DNA of 49,136 nt from an uncultured Sphingorhabdus sp. (GTDB taxonomy: Bacteria > Pseudomonadota > Alphaproteobacteria > Sphingomonadales > Sphingomonadaceae). Below, one piece after another: positions 7,905 through 15,989 of the stretch; the first letter of the stretch is position 1, and the number at the start of each line of letters is the position of its first letter. Under the pieces are notes generated by a model, which saw only the letters and a program-made list of their open reading frames with translations, ran no database searches and was not told where the DNA came from. The stretch is from NCBI RefSeq assembly GCF_937872355.1, contig NZ_CALMSV010000262.1, forward strand, positions 1-49,136, read 5' to 3'. Both the position numbers and the translations under genes were made by a program.

Positions 7905-8687
7905 ACGGGTGCACCCTCTCCGCTCGCCACATCACGCACCTGCCGTTCGTTGAACAGATTGATGATCGCGGCCGCGCTTTCCTCAATCGACCGGCGGGTC
8001 ACATCGATTACGGGCCAACCATTGTCGCCAAATATGCGCCGGGCAAAAGCGATTTCTTCCTTCACCTTGTCTTCAGCAACATAATCGGTGTCAGGTAACA
8101 AGGCCGACAACCATCGGATGTTTGAGAGTGTAGAGCGCGGGAGGCGGCGGCGATTCCGGAACCAACGGGATATTGGCAGTTTTATAGCCGCGATTGGCAA
8201 GGTAGATACTGGTCGGCGTTTTCGAGGTTCGCGAGACCCCGGCCAGCACGATATCAGCCTCTTCCCATTCATGATGGTTGAGCCCGTCATCATGCGCAAT
8301 GGTATATTGGATCGCCTCGACCCGGGCGAAATAGGCGGCATCAAGCGCATGTTGCCGCCCCGGTCGTGCTTTTGCCTGTTGCCCCAATATGCCGGACAAT
8401 GCATCGGTTACCGCGTCCAACGCCGCAACGGTCGGCAAACCAAGTGAGCGGCATCGATCTTCAAGCTTTTGACGCATCGCGAGATTGACCAGCGTGAACA
8501 GCACCAAACCTGGATTTGCCGCAACATCGACAAGGATCCGATCAAGATGCGCTTCTGACCGCACCATGGGCCAGAAATGTTTGACGACATCAACCTCGTC
8601 GAACTGGGCAAGCGCAGCCTTCGCGATATTTTCCAGCGTTTCGCCGGTGGAGTCCGAAAGCAGATGAAGATGGATGCGGCTTTGCAA
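7901..8687 (-). pseudogene. ppsR: Pyruvate,phosphate dikinase regulatory protein, broken by an internal deletion
   Basis: PPSR proteins (DUF299) are bifunctional serine/threonine kinase and pyrophosphorylases that switch PPDK or PEP synthase off and on. The first 199 codons, from a TTG at 8687 with AAGGAC upstream, are normal: LHLLSDSTGETLENIAKAAL, the nucleotide loop [15 protein letters not shown], and HPMVVGLVT. Then a stop (8091-8093) follows at once. The conserved C-terminus ([10 protein letters not shown], then [18 protein letters not shown]) continues in another frame from about 8095 to 7901. Family members carry roughly 18-20 more residues at this junction, the SxxRLxQxRRxRL segment, which are missing here. 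This is a deletion of a length not divisible by three, not a one-base slip. The remnants are little decayed, so the event is recent or a sequence fault. Confidence 0.82.
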
Positions 8688-8995
8688 TGAAATGTCCTTC
8701 CCGCACAGCTTTGTGGGCAGCTTGGGGATAAATCAAGGGATGAAAATGGGCACGGTTTTTGTGCCTGTCGTGTCCCGACTCTCTATCGGATTCGGGCACA
8801 GTTCATCCACAGCCGGAAAGTGCATTCCACAGCCTGTGAATAACGGGGAAAGTGAATCCCGAATCGTCAGGATTCAAGCAGGCCACAGAGTCAATATGTT
8901 GGCAAAAGAAAGATATGTGCCTAAGGGCCACACTTGCCCACAGCGCATCATATTTCATCATCCTTATATCTATTATTTATTTGTTGGATTCTTGC
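8688..8995. other. oriC: Probable chromosomal replication origin (oriC)
   Basis: The 308-base gap between the divergent ppsR and hemE genes. DnaA-box matches: TTATTCACA on the reverse strand at 8835-8843 (fits TTATNCACA exactly), TCATCCACA at 8803-8811 (one mismatch to TTATCCACA), TTATCCCCA on the reverse strand at 8723-8731 (one mismatch), and a weaker CATTCCACA at 8823-8831. An AT-rich segment at about 8947-8992, just before hemE, could be the unwinding element. An inverted repeat TGAATCC/GGATTCA lies at 8853-8859 and 8870-8876. An origin beside hemE is the known alphaproteobacterial position (Caulobacter, Rickettsia), and parABS is about 10 kb away. The hemE and ppsR promoters must also lie here. 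No clear TTAA-N7-TTAAC box is present. Confidence 0.8.
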
Positions 8996-10030
8996 ATGGC
9001 GACCGAATTGCCCAATCGAAAACTGCTTGCCGTATTGCGAGGGGAAAAGTTCGATATGCCTCCAGTCTGGCTCATGCGTCAGGCTGGTCGCTATTTACCT
9101 GAATATCGCGAACTGCGTGCGGAGAAGGGCGGTTTTCTTGAACTCGCTTATGATAGCGATGCGGCCTGCGAAATCACCTTGCAGCCGATCCGCCGTTTCG
9201 GCTTTGATGGCGCGATCCTGTTTTCTGACATACTCGTCGTGCCGCATGCCATGGGGCAGGATCTGTGGTTCGAAACGGGGGAGGGTCCGCGGTTGGCCCC
9301 CAAGCTGTCCGAAAACGACTGGCGCGATTTTACCCCTGCCCCAGAACGGCTGGAGCCAGTTTATGAAACGGTACGGAAGGTTCGGGCTGCTCTACCGGCC
9401 GAAACCACCTTCCTGGGCTTTGCAGGAAGCCCCTGGACCGTTGCAACCTATATGGTGGCCGGGCAGGGCAGCAAGGACCACGCGGAGACGCGTGCACTGG
9501 CTTATTCTGACCCGCAAAAGTTCGGTGAACTGATTGACGCCATAACAGCAACCACCATTGATTATCTGTCAAAGCAGATCGAGGCAGGCGTTGATGCGGT
9601 GCAGCTGTTTGATAGCTGGGCTGGTTCGCTGAGCCCGGCGCAGTTCGAACGTTGGGTGATAGCGCCTAATGCAAAGATTGTTTCAGAGCTGCGCAAACGC
9701 CATCCGGAAACCCCGATCATCGGCTTTCCCAAAGGAGCGGGTGCCAAACTTGTGGCCTATGCGCAGGAGGTAAAGCCTGACGCGATTGGCCTTGACGAAA
9801 CAGTCGATCCGGTCTGGGCGAATGCTTCACTACCCGAAGGATTGCCGGTGCAGGGCAATCTCGATCCGCTTGCATTGATGGCCGGAGGCGAAGCTTTGGA
9901 AGACGCAGTCGCGCGGATTTTGGCTGCCTTCGAAAACCGCCCGCATATTTTCAACCTTGGCCATGGCATTTTGCAGCATACCCCCATTGCGCATGTCGAA
10001 AAGCTGCTTAATTTGGTCCGCGGGGGATAA
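8996..10030 (+). CDS. hemE: Uroporphyrinogen decarboxylase
   Basis: Haem pathway enzyme removing four carboxyl groups from uroporphyrinogen III to give coproporphyrinogen III. The ATG at 8996 is chosen: the frame stays open upstream for 48 codons, but that part reads through the AT-rich origin DNA and has no family resemblance. 344 residues is the normal length. Signature 1 is PPVWLMRQAGRYLPEYREL (22-40) with the substrate-binding arginines; signature 2 is GFAGSPWTVATYMVAGQGS; then LFDSWAG with the conserved Asp and, at the end, NLGHGILQHTP. The downstream hemJ gene begins 17 bases after the stop, making a small haem operon. Confidence 0.96.
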   Translation: MATELPNRKLLAVLRGEKFDMPPVWLMRQAGRYLPEYRELRAEKGGFLELAYDSDAACEITLQPIRRFGFDGAILFSDILVVPHAMGQDLWFETGEGPRLAPKLSENDWRDFTPAPERLEPVYETVRKVRAALPAETTFLGFAGSPWTVATYMVAGQGSKDHAETRALAYSDPQKFGELIDAITATTIDYLSKQIEAGVDAVQLFDSWAGSLSPAQFERWVIAPNAKIVSELRKRHPETPIIGFPKGAGAKLVAYAQEVKPDAIGLDETVDPVWANASLPEGLPVQGNLDPLALMAGGEALEDAVARILAAFENRPHIFNLGHGILQHTPIAHVEKLLNLVRGG

Positions 10031-10047
10031 CCAAGGCGGATTCCCGA

Positions 10048-10491
10048 ATGACGGAAACCATCGCATTGCTCTATTTCTGGCTTAAATCGGCGCACATCAT
10101 TTTTGTCATCTTCTGGATGGCCGGGCTGTTCATGCTGCCGCGTTTCTTTGTCTATCATCAGGAAAGCCCAGAAGGGTCGGAAGAGGCCCAGCGCTGGGTT
10201 GAACGAGAGCGGCGTTTGGTTCGGATCATCCTCAATCCGTCGATGGTTATCGTTTGGGTCGTCGGCCTCTTGCTCGCCTGGCATATTTCGGCGCTCAGCG
10301 AAGGTTGGTTTCATGCCAAGCTGCTCGCCGTGCTCGGCCTATCTGCCTATCATGGCTGGATGATCGGCTACGCAAAAAAGCTGGCCGCAGGTGAGAGACC
10401 ATTGGGGGGCAAGAAATTGCGCATTCTCAACGAAGTTCCGGGAATAGCTGCAGCGATCATTGTCATATTGGTTGTCGCCAAGCCGTTTTGA
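10048..10491 (+). CDS. hemJ: Protoporphyrinogen IX oxidase, HemJ type
   Basis: 147-residue inner-membrane protein of the UPF0093/HemJ family, which oxidises protoporphyrinogen IX to protoporphyrin IX in many bacteria that lack HemG and HemY. About four membrane helices are visible: residues 6-28, a second around 65-80, a third around 88-105 and the last around 128-146. Conserved residues include His16 in LKSAHIIFVIFWMAGLFMLPR and the WFHAKLLAVLGLSAYHGWM block, whose histidines are thought to hold haem. Placement directly after hemE supports the haem role over the vaguer 'CopD-like' label. Confidence 0.9.
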   Translation: MTETIALLYFWLKSAHIIFVIFWMAGLFMLPRFFVYHQESPEGSEEAQRWVERERRLVRIILNPSMVIVWVVGLLLAWHISALSEGWFHAKLLAVLGLSAYHGWMIGYAKKLAAGERPLGGKKLRILNEVPGIAAAIIVILVVAKPF

Positions 10492-10497
10492 CCGGCA

Positions 10498-10526
10498 TTG
10501 ACTATTTGACCTCAAAGATCTAATTA
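10498..10526 (+). promoter_or_regulatory. Predicted sigma-70-type promoter of rho
   Basis: TTGACT at 10498-10503 and TAATTA at 10521-10526, separated by exactly 17 bases. This is a close match to the housekeeping consensus, starting seven bases after the hemJ stop. Transcription would start near 10533 and give a leader of about 115 bases before the rho ATG. Found by eye only. Confidence 0.6.
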
Positions 10527-10535
10527 AAAGGCCAA

Positions 10536-10624
10536 GCCCGTCCTGGGCGTGAGGCGCATTCCTCTTTTCAACGACAGCGCCATCGACCTTTCCATATCCC
10601 GCCGGCAGCTCTTTACGCCGGCAG
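10536..10624 (+). promoter_or_regulatory. Structured rho leader
   Basis: Three small hairpins lie between the promoter and rho: GCCC/GGGC (10536-10539 with 10545-10548), GAGG/CCTC (10551-10554 with 10561-10564) followed at once by TTTT, and GCCGGC/GCCGGC (10601-10606 with 10617-10622). The second with its T-run looks like a weak attenuator. rho is known to control its own level by premature termination in its leader in other bacteria; that this leader does so is inference. Confidence 0.4.
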
Positions 10625-10648
10625 TCTAATTTCCAGCGGAACACGCAC

Positions 10649-11905
10649 ATGCATTTAAAAGACCTCAAAAACAAAAAACCTGCCGAACTCGTCTCGATGG
10701 CTGAAGAGTTGGAGATCGAGGGAGCCTCGACCCTCCGCAAGCAGGACCTGATGTTCGCTATCCTGAAAGAGATGGCGGACGATGGCGAGCAGATTATCGG
10801 CGAAGGCACAATCGAGGTTCTTCCCGACAGCTTTGGCTTCCTGCGTTCGCCAGAGGCCAATTATCTCGCTGGACCCGACGATATCTATGTATCACCCAAT
10901 ATGGTCCGCCAATATGGTTTGCGTACCGGTGACACCGTTGAAGGCGAAATCCGCGCACCCAAGGATGGCGAACGCTATTTCGCGCTCACAAAGGTCCTCA
11001 AGGTCAATTTCGACGATCCCGATGCAGTTCGCCACCGGGTCAATTTCGACAACCTGACGCCGCTCTATCCGGACCAGAAGCTGACCCTCGATACGCTCGA
11101 CCCTACCGTCAAGGACAAGTCTGCCCGCGTCATCGATATCATCAGTCCGCAGGGCAAGGGCCAGCGCGCGCTGATCGTCGCGCCACCGCGCACCGGTAAG
11201 ACGGTGCTGCTGCAGAATATCGCCAAGGCGATCACCGACAACCATCCCGAAGTCTTCCTAATCGTTCTTCTCATCGATGAACGCCCCGAGGAAGTCACCG
11301 ACATGCAGCGCAGCGTGAAAGGTGAGGTCGTCTCCTCAACCTTTGACGAGCCTGCAACCCGCCACGTCCAGGTCGCCGAAATGGTAATCGAAAAGGCCAA
11401 GCGCCTTGTCGAGCACAAGCATGATGTCGTCATCCTGCTAGACTCGATCACCCGCCTCGGCCGCGCCTACAACACCGTGGTGCCCTCGTCGGGCAAGGTT
11501 TTGACCGGTGGTGTCGATGCCAACGCCCTGCAGCGTCCAAAGCGCTTTTTCGGTGCGGCGCGCAATATCGAAGAGGGTGGTTCACTCTCGATCATTGCCA
11601 CCGCGCTGATCGACACCGGCAGCCGCATGGACGAAGTGATCTTTGAAGAATTCAAGGGCACGGGTAACTCCGAAATCGTTCTCGATCGCAAGGTCGCCGA
11701 CAAGCGTATCTTCCCTGCACTCGATGTCGGCAAATCGGGCACCCGTAAGGAAGAGCTGCTGGTCGAGAAGGACAAGCTCACCAAAATGTGGGTCCTGCGC
11801 CGCATCCTGATGCAGATGGGCACCGTCGACGCGATGGAATTCCTGCTCGACAAGATGAAGGATTCGAAGACCAACGAAGACTTCTTCGATTCGATGAACC
11901 AGTAA
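10649..11905 (+). CDS. rho: Transcription termination factor Rho
   Basis: 418 residues, a hexameric RNA-dependent ATPase/translocase that ends transcription at C-rich unstructured RNA. Domains: an N-terminal helical part ([21 protein letters not shown]), the RNA-binding cold-shock-like fold (about 50-115) with [18 protein letters not shown], and the ATPase core with Walker [10 protein letters not shown] (177-185), Walker [17 protein letters not shown], the Q-loop region with [11 protein letters not shown] and the arginine-finger region. No insertion of the kind seen in high-GC Gram-positives. It has its own promoter and leader upstream. Its position between hemE/hemJ and mnmE is conserved in sphingomonads. 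Confidence 0.97.
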   Translation: MHLKDLKNKKPAELVSMAEELEIEGASTLRKQDLMFAILKEMADDGEQIIGEGTIEVLPDSFGFLRSPEANYLAGPDDIYVSPNMVRQYGLRTGDTVEGEIRAPKDGERYFALTKVLKVNFDDPDAVRHRVNFDNLTPLYPDQKLTLDTLDPTVKDKSARVIDIISPQGKGQRALIVAPPRTGKTVLLQNIAKAITDNHPEVFLIVLLIDERPEEVTDMQRSVKGEVVSSTFDEPATRHVQVAEMVIEKAKRLVEHKHDVVILLDSITRLGRAYNTVVPSSGKVLTGGVDANALQRPKRFFGAARNIEEGGSLSIIATALIDTGSRMDEVIFEEFKGTGNSEIVLDRKVADKRIFPALDVGKSGTRKEELLVEKDKLTKMWVLRRILMQMGTVDAMEFLLDKMKDSKTNEDFFDSMNQ

Positions 11906-11918
11906 GACTGGACTGCGC

Positions 11919-12209
11919 ATGATAATTGAACATGCGCTTTTACAAGTTCGGCCCGGCGAGGAAGCAGCTTTTGAGTTGGCGATGGCAAATGCCAAGCCAC
12001 TGATTGCCGCTTCGCCGGGCTTTCAGGGAATCGAGGTTCGTCCAGCAGCCGAAAAGCCAGGGCTTTATCTGCTGCTCGTGCGTTGGGATTCGATTGCCGA
12101 CCATCGCGACGGATTCCGCAATTCGGATCGCTATCAGCAATGGCGAGCCTTGCTCCATTCCTTCTATGACCCTATGCCGAGCGTCGACTATTTTGAGGAT
12201 CCGTTGTGA
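11919..12209 (+). CDS. Antibiotic-biosynthesis-monooxygenase (ABM) fold protein
   Basis: 96-residue protein with the dimeric ferredoxin-like ABM fold: MIIEHALLQVRPGEEAAFE as the first strand and helix, then GFQGIEVRPAAEKPGLYLLLVRWDS and the HRDGFRNSDRYQQWRALL helix. Family members range from cofactor-free monooxygenases and haem-degrading enzymes to proteins with no known substrate; none of the asparagine/tryptophan haem-site pattern is obvious here. The start follows the rho stop by 13 bases, and its own stop overlaps the GTG of the terC gene, so it is probably expressed with both. Substrate unknown. Confidence 0.75.
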   Translation: MIIEHALLQVRPGEEAAFELAMANAKPLIAASPGFQGIEVRPAAEKPGLYLLLVRWDSIADHRDGFRNSDRYQQWRALLHSFYDPMPSVDYFEDPL

Positions 12210-12949
12210 TTGAATTGTTTTTTGCCAGCGCCGCTGCTGTCCCTTCTCTGGGTGGACCCGCCGAAATCTGGGCGGCTATCGTCAAGGACTTTTCGAACAT
12301 AGGTTCGCCCTCGGCGCTGACCGCATTCTTGCAGGTGTTGATGATCGACATCGTGCTTGCGGGGGACAATGCCATCGTCGTCGGTGCGCTTGCCGCCGGC
12401 CTTCCGGCTGACCAGCGTAAAAAGGTGATCGCCATTGGTGTGATCGCCGCGTTGGTGCTGCGCGTTGCCTTTGCGCTCATGGTGACATGGCTGCTGGGAA
12501 TCGTCGGGCTGATCTTTGCGGGCGGCGTGTTGCTGCTTTGGGTGGCCTGGCGGATGTACCGCGACATTGGCGCAGATCATGGTACCGATTCCCCCGGCTC
12601 TCCCGAAATTGCGGGTGACGAGGATTCGGGTATCAAGCCTGCGAAAAGCTTTGTCGGTGCCGCTTGGGCTGTAGCCATAGCCGACGTGTCGATGAGCCTC
12701 GACAATGTGCTCGCGGTTGCTGGAGCGGCAAAGGACCATCCCGGCATCATGATCGTCGGCCTCGTCTTTGCAGTCGCCTTGATGGGAATCGCCGCCAACA
12801 TCATCGCCAAATATATCGAACGCTATCGCTGGATCGCGTGGATCGGCCTTGCTGTCATCGTCTATGTAGCGATCAAGATGATCTATGATGGCTGGATGGA
12901 TCCGCAGCTGGGTCTCGGCAAGTTTGTCGCTCCATTTATTGGCGGTTGA
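12206..12949 (+). CDS. TerC-family integral membrane protein
   Basis: 247 residues with about seven membrane helices. The two TerC acidic motifs are clear: VLMIDIVLAGDNAIVVGALA (residues 46-65) and ADVSMSLDNVLAVAGAA further on; the aspartates and asparagines inside helices are thought to bind metal (Mn2+ or Ca2+ export in characterised relatives). A soluble, acidic loop rich in Asp, Gly and Ser (about 120-145) separates the halves. The GTG start overlaps the preceding stop (GTGA). The old 'tellurium resistance' label is only historical; metal efflux or loading of exported proteins is the likelier role. Confidence 0.88.
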   Translation: MIELFFASAAAVPSLGGPAEIWAAIVKDFSNIGSPSALTAFLQVLMIDIVLAGDNAIVVGALAAGLPADQRKKVIAIGVIAALVLRVAFALMVTWLLGIVGLIFAGGVLLLWVAWRMYRDIGADHGTDSPGSPEIAGDEDSGIKPAKSFVGAAWAVAIADVSMSLDNVLAVAGAAKDHPGIMIVGLVFAVALMGIAANIIAKYIERYRWIAWIGLAVIVYVAIKMIYDGWMDPQLGLGKFVAPFIGG

Positions 12950-12959
12950 GTCCAGTTAC

Positions 12960-13553
12960 ATGGTCGACCCCTGGACCGAACAGCCGGTACTCGAGGGCAG
13001 CCATGTGCAATTGCGACCCATGGTTCGCAGCGACGGACCAGCCATCGTTGATGCTGCGAGCGACGGCAAGCTGTGGGAGTTGTTCTACACAATTGTCCCT
13101 GGTCCGGAGTCGATTGACGCCTATCTCGACAACGCCGAACGCGATCAGGGCTGGGGACGAAGCATGCCCTTTGCGGTGATTGATAAGGCGTCGGGTAAGC
13201 TCGTAGGCTCCACTCGCTACATGCGGATGAATGCGCCGCATCGCCGACTTGAAATAGGCACCACCTTTTACGCCAGTCGGGTGCAGCGGACGTCAATTAA
13301 CAGCGAAGCCAAGCTATTGCTCCTGACGCACGCCTTTGAAGCGATGGACTGTGTTTGCGTGCAGTTTCGCACTGACCATTTCAATTTCGCGTCTCAGCGG
13401 GCGATAGAACGGCTGGGGGCGAAGCGCGACGGTTTGATCCGCAACCACATGATTCTCGACGGGCGCGTTCGCGATTCGGTGCTTTATTCAATCCTCGCCA
13501 ATGAATGGGAAGGCGTGAAGCGCAATCTGCAGATGAAGCTGGCGCGTGGTTAG
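12960..13553 (+). CDS. GNAT-family N-acetyltransferase
   Basis: 197 residues from the ATG at 12960; an upstream extension would read through the end of terC. It resembles the RimJ/RimL-like (Acetyltransf_3) branch: LEGSHVQLRPMVRSDGPAIVDA at the start, a central strand GKLVGSTRYMRM, RRLEIGTTFYA, and the C-terminal FNFASQRAIERLGAKRDGLIRNHMILDGRVRDSVLYS, which is typical. The acetyl-CoA loop lies at RVQRTSINSEAKLLLL, where the usual Q/RxxGxG/A is poorly kept (RVQRTSINSE). Substrate unknown: a protein N-terminus or a small amine is possible. Confidence 0.8.
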   Translation: MVDPWTEQPVLEGSHVQLRPMVRSDGPAIVDAASDGKLWELFYTIVPGPESIDAYLDNAERDQGWGRSMPFAVIDKASGKLVGSTRYMRMNAPHRRLEIGTTFYASRVQRTSINSEAKLLLLTHAFEAMDCVCVQFRTDHFNFASQRAIERLGAKRDGLIRNHMILDGRVRDSVLYSILANEWEGVKRNLQMKLARG

Positions 13554-13556
13554 CGG

Positions 13557-14267
13557 CTAGCCCAAATGCGCGCGGAAGAACGCTAAAGTCCGTGAATCCG
13601 CCAGTTGCGCTCCTTCTTCATCACGACGATTGCCCATCTCGGCTGCAAATCCATGATCGAGCCCGACATAGTCGTGCAAGACGACTTTGGGGTGCCCGTC
13701 TAGCCCGGCATGGATGGCTGCCTGCGCTTCGGGGCCGACAAAATGGTCGGCGGTGGGGATATGCAGCATCAGCGGGTTGGCGATGGCGTGGCTTTCATTG
13801 AGCATGGTATCAATCATGACGCCATAATAGCCGACTGACGCGTCCACATCGGTGCGTGCAGCGGCCATATAAGCAAGGCGACCCCCCAGGCAGTAGCCGA
13901 CGCAGCCAACTTTTTGCACGGCTGGCGCGCCCAGTTCGCCGCGGCGGATGGCGTGGATCGCGGCTTCGATATCCTTTACCCCGTCATTGGGTTCATATTG
14001 CCCGAAATATCCGAAAGCTTCCTGCAGCTGGGCCTCTACATCGGGATCGAGCTCGACGCCCGGCGCAAAGCGCCAGAAGATGTCGATGGCGACGGCCAGA
14101 TAGCCGGCCTCTGCCCAATTTTCGCATTTCTGCCGGATTCCGGGATTCACACCGAAGATTTCCGGAATGACAATGATGGCCGCCTTTACCTCGCCTTCGG
14201 GCTTGGCAACATAGGCACCGAACAAGGCATCTTCATCAAATGCGCGAATCTTTGTCATTTCACCCAT
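13557..14267 (-). CDS. Dienelactone hydrolase family protein
   Basis: 236-residue alpha/beta-hydrolase of the DLH family, which opens lactone or other ester bonds using a Cys-Asp-His triad. Seen: IVIPEIFGVNPGIRQ (32-46) with the conserved Glu36; the nucleophile Cys126 in GCVGYCLGGR; the aspartate in HIPTADHFVGPEAQ; and the histidine in YVGLDHGFA. No signal peptide, so cytoplasmic. No other ring-cleavage genes are nearby, so a link to aromatic degradation is not supported here; housekeeping carboxymethylenebutenolidase-like activity is all that can be said. The gene faces the acetyltransferase with a gap of only three bases and no visible terminator. Confidence 0.85.
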   Translation of the reverse strand: MGEMTKIRAFDEDALFGAYVAKPEGEVKAAIIVIPEIFGVNPGIRQKCENWAEAGYLAVAIDIFWRFAPGVELDPDVEAQLQEAFGYFGQYEPNDGVKDIEAAIHAIRRGELGAPAVQKVGCVGYCLGGRLAYMAAARTDVDASVGYYGVMIDTMLNESHAIANPLMLHIPTADHFVGPEAQAAIHAGLDGHPKVVLHDYVGLDHGFAAEMGNRRDEEGAQLADSRTLAFFRAHLG

Positions 14268-14365
14268 GAGCTTGCTCCTGAAATCAAAAAATTGCCCCTG
14301 TCGCTTATGCGACTATAGTGCGGCCGACAATCGGGTATTATCGCTGTAAGGCAGGGAGGCTAACC

Positions 14366-14617
14366 ATGAAATTCAACATCGAAGTCGATACCACCCCTGA
14401 GGAAGTCCGCCGCCTGATGGGGCTGCCCGATCTTTCCGAAGTGCATGAAGTCTATCTCGATAAACTGAAAAAGGTTGCTGACAAAGGTCTTACGCCAGAC
14501 ATGGTGCAAGGCATGATCCGCAACTGGGTGCCGATGGGAGACCAGAGCATGGACTTCATCAAAAGCCTGATGGGCGGATTGGCCGGTGGCGGCCTGGGCG
14601 GCAAGGACAAGAAGTAG
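14366..14617 (+). CDS. DUF6489 family protein
   Basis: 83 residues from the ATG at 14366, with GGGAGG nine bases upstream deciding the start. The protein begins MKFNIEVDTTPEEVRRLMG, followed by LPDLSEVHEVYLDKLKKVADKGL and ends in a glycine-rich, lysine-tipped tail (GGLAGGGLGGKDKK). This is the pattern of a small sphingomonad family of unknown function, found next to mnmE. It is soluble, with no signal peptide. mnmE starts nine bases after its stop, so the two are transcribed together. No function can be assigned. Confidence 0.75.
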   Translation: MKFNIEVDTTPEEVRRLMGLPDLSEVHEVYLDKLKKVADKGLTPDMVQGMIRNWVPMGDQSMDFIKSLMGGLAGGGLGGKDKK

Positions 14618-14626
14618 ATTTCAGCT

Positions 14627-15919
14627 ATGGACAGCGTTGATACAATCTTCGCGCTGTCCAGCGGCGCACCGCCTGCTGCAATTGCGGTGGTACGCATCAG
14701 CGGGGCTCAAGCTTTTAAGGCAGTCAGGCTAGTTGCGGGTAATTTACCTCCGCCGCGCAAGGCAGCGCTTCGGACCCTCAAAAGCCCTGCCGACGGGGAA
14801 TTGCTTGATCAAGCCCTGGTCCTGATCTTTCCCGGTCCAGCAACGGCGACGGGGGAGGACCTCGCCGAGCTCCATCTCCATGGCGGGCGCGCAGTCGTTC
14901 GCGCGGTCGAAACTGCGCTGTCAGAAATCGATGGACTGCGCCGCGCAGAAGCCGGCGAGTTCACCCGACGCGCTTTTGCCAATGGCCGAATCGATCTCAA
15001 CGAAGCTGAGGGGCTGGCGGACCTGCTATCCGCCGAAACCGAATGGCAACGGCGAGCGGCCGCGTTGATCGCGGGCGGGGCATTCAGCCAACAGGTAGAA
15101 GCGTGGCGCGATGCCCTGCTGCGGCTGGCTGCGATGCTTGAGGCTGAACTGGATTTCTCCGACGAAGACGATGTTGGAGAGCAAGAATATTTAATAATAT
15201 CAAATGGATGTGTCGAACTTCATGACGCCATTGCGGACCAGTTGAAGTTCCCGCCGGTCGAAAAATTGCGCGATGGTTTGCGCGTCGTCTTGGCTGGCCC
15301 GCCCAACAGCGGTAAATCTACCCTGCTCAACGCACTGGTGGCGCGCGAGGCAGCGATCGTTTCCGATATTGCAGGTACGACGCGCGATCTGATTGAGGTG
15401 CCGGTCGCGTTGGAGGGGATTCCATTCCTGTTCACCGATACTGCTGGTTTGCGCGATGACAGCGGGGATGTCGTCGAGACGATTGGCATAGAAAGAGCGG
15501 AGCGAGCTATAGCGGATGCCGACATTGTGCTGTGGCTGGGCGGCGAGGGTGAGGGCCCGAGGCATGCTAATCTGATCGAGATCGAAGCCAAGGCTGATGT
15601 CGCAAATCATGTTCGAAAGGTGGATGCCATAGTGGTTTCTGCCAAAAGCGGTCAGGGGATGCTGGAACTTATAGCTTCATTGGTCTCGAAAGGCCGGGAC
15701 ATGCTGCCTCCGCCGGATGCCTTCGCACTCAACCAGCGGCAACGGTATTTGCTGCGCGATACGGCTTTGTTTTTGTCGCATGCGAGCAAGGCCCATGATC
15801 CCTTGATTATGGCGGAAGAGTTGCGGCAGGCGAGGTTAGCGCTGGATGCGCTGACCGGGCGGGCTAGCACCGAGGATATGCTAGACGCGCTGTTTGGAAG
15901 ATTCTGCATTGGCAAATAG
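14627..15919 (+). CDS. mnmE: tRNA uridine-5-carboxymethylaminomethyl modification GTPase MnmE
   Basis: 430 residues. With MnmG it adds the carboxymethylaminomethyl group to U34 of several tRNAs. The N-terminal folate-binding domain (1-118) starts DTIFALSSGAPPAAIAVVRISG; helical domain follows; the inserted G domain (about 217-365) has G1 AGPPNSGKS (223-231), G2 GTTRD (250-254) and G3 DTAG (271-274). G4, normally NKxD, reads AKAD (321-324), so guanine recognition by the asparagine is lost or done differently. The C-terminus ends in FCIGK, with the catalytic cysteine in place. Shorter than E. coli MnmE (454), as usual in this group. Confidence 0.95.
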   Translation: MDSVDTIFALSSGAPPAAIAVVRISGAQAFKAVRLVAGNLPPPRKAALRTLKSPADGELLDQALVLIFPGPATATGEDLAELHLHGGRAVVRAVETALSEIDGLRRAEAGEFTRRAFANGRIDLNEAEGLADLLSAETEWQRRAAALIAGGAFSQQVEAWRDALLRLAAMLEAELDFSDEDDVGEQEYLIISNGCVELHDAIADQLKFPPVEKLRDGLRVVLAGPPNSGKSTLLNALVAREAAIVSDIAGTTRDLIEVPVALEGIPFLFTDTAGLRDDSGDVVETIGIERAERAIADADIVLWLGGEGEGPRHANLIEIEAKADVANHVRKVDAIVVSAKSGQGMLELIASLVSKGRDMLPPPDAFALNQRQRYLLRDTALFLSHASKAHDPLIMAEELRQARLALDALTGRASTEDMLDALFGRFCIGK

Positions 15920-15923
15920 GCGT

Positions 15924-15939
15924 TGTTCCACGTGGAACA
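15924..15939. promoter_or_regulatory. parS: parS site 1, between mnmE and mnmG
   Basis: TGTTCCACGTGGAACA, a perfect 16-base palindrome matching the universal ParB-binding sequence TGTTNCACGTGNAACA. It lies five bases after the mnmE stop and about 3.4 kb upstream of parB. ParB loads here and spreads to form the partition complex. Confidence 0.95.
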
Positions 15940-15989
15940 TCTTCGACTTGTTTTGACCCTTAGCGCTGGGTGCGCTATGCGGCCGGGCA

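Noticed and set aside
8085-8100. Programmed frameshift in ppsR
   Set aside because: No slippery run is present, and the expected arginine-rich residues are missing from both frames, so a shift alone would not restore the protein.
8852-8995. N-terminal extension of HemE
   Set aside because: The frame stays open through the AT-rich origin, but the residues do not resemble HemE; the start at 8996 gives the normal length.
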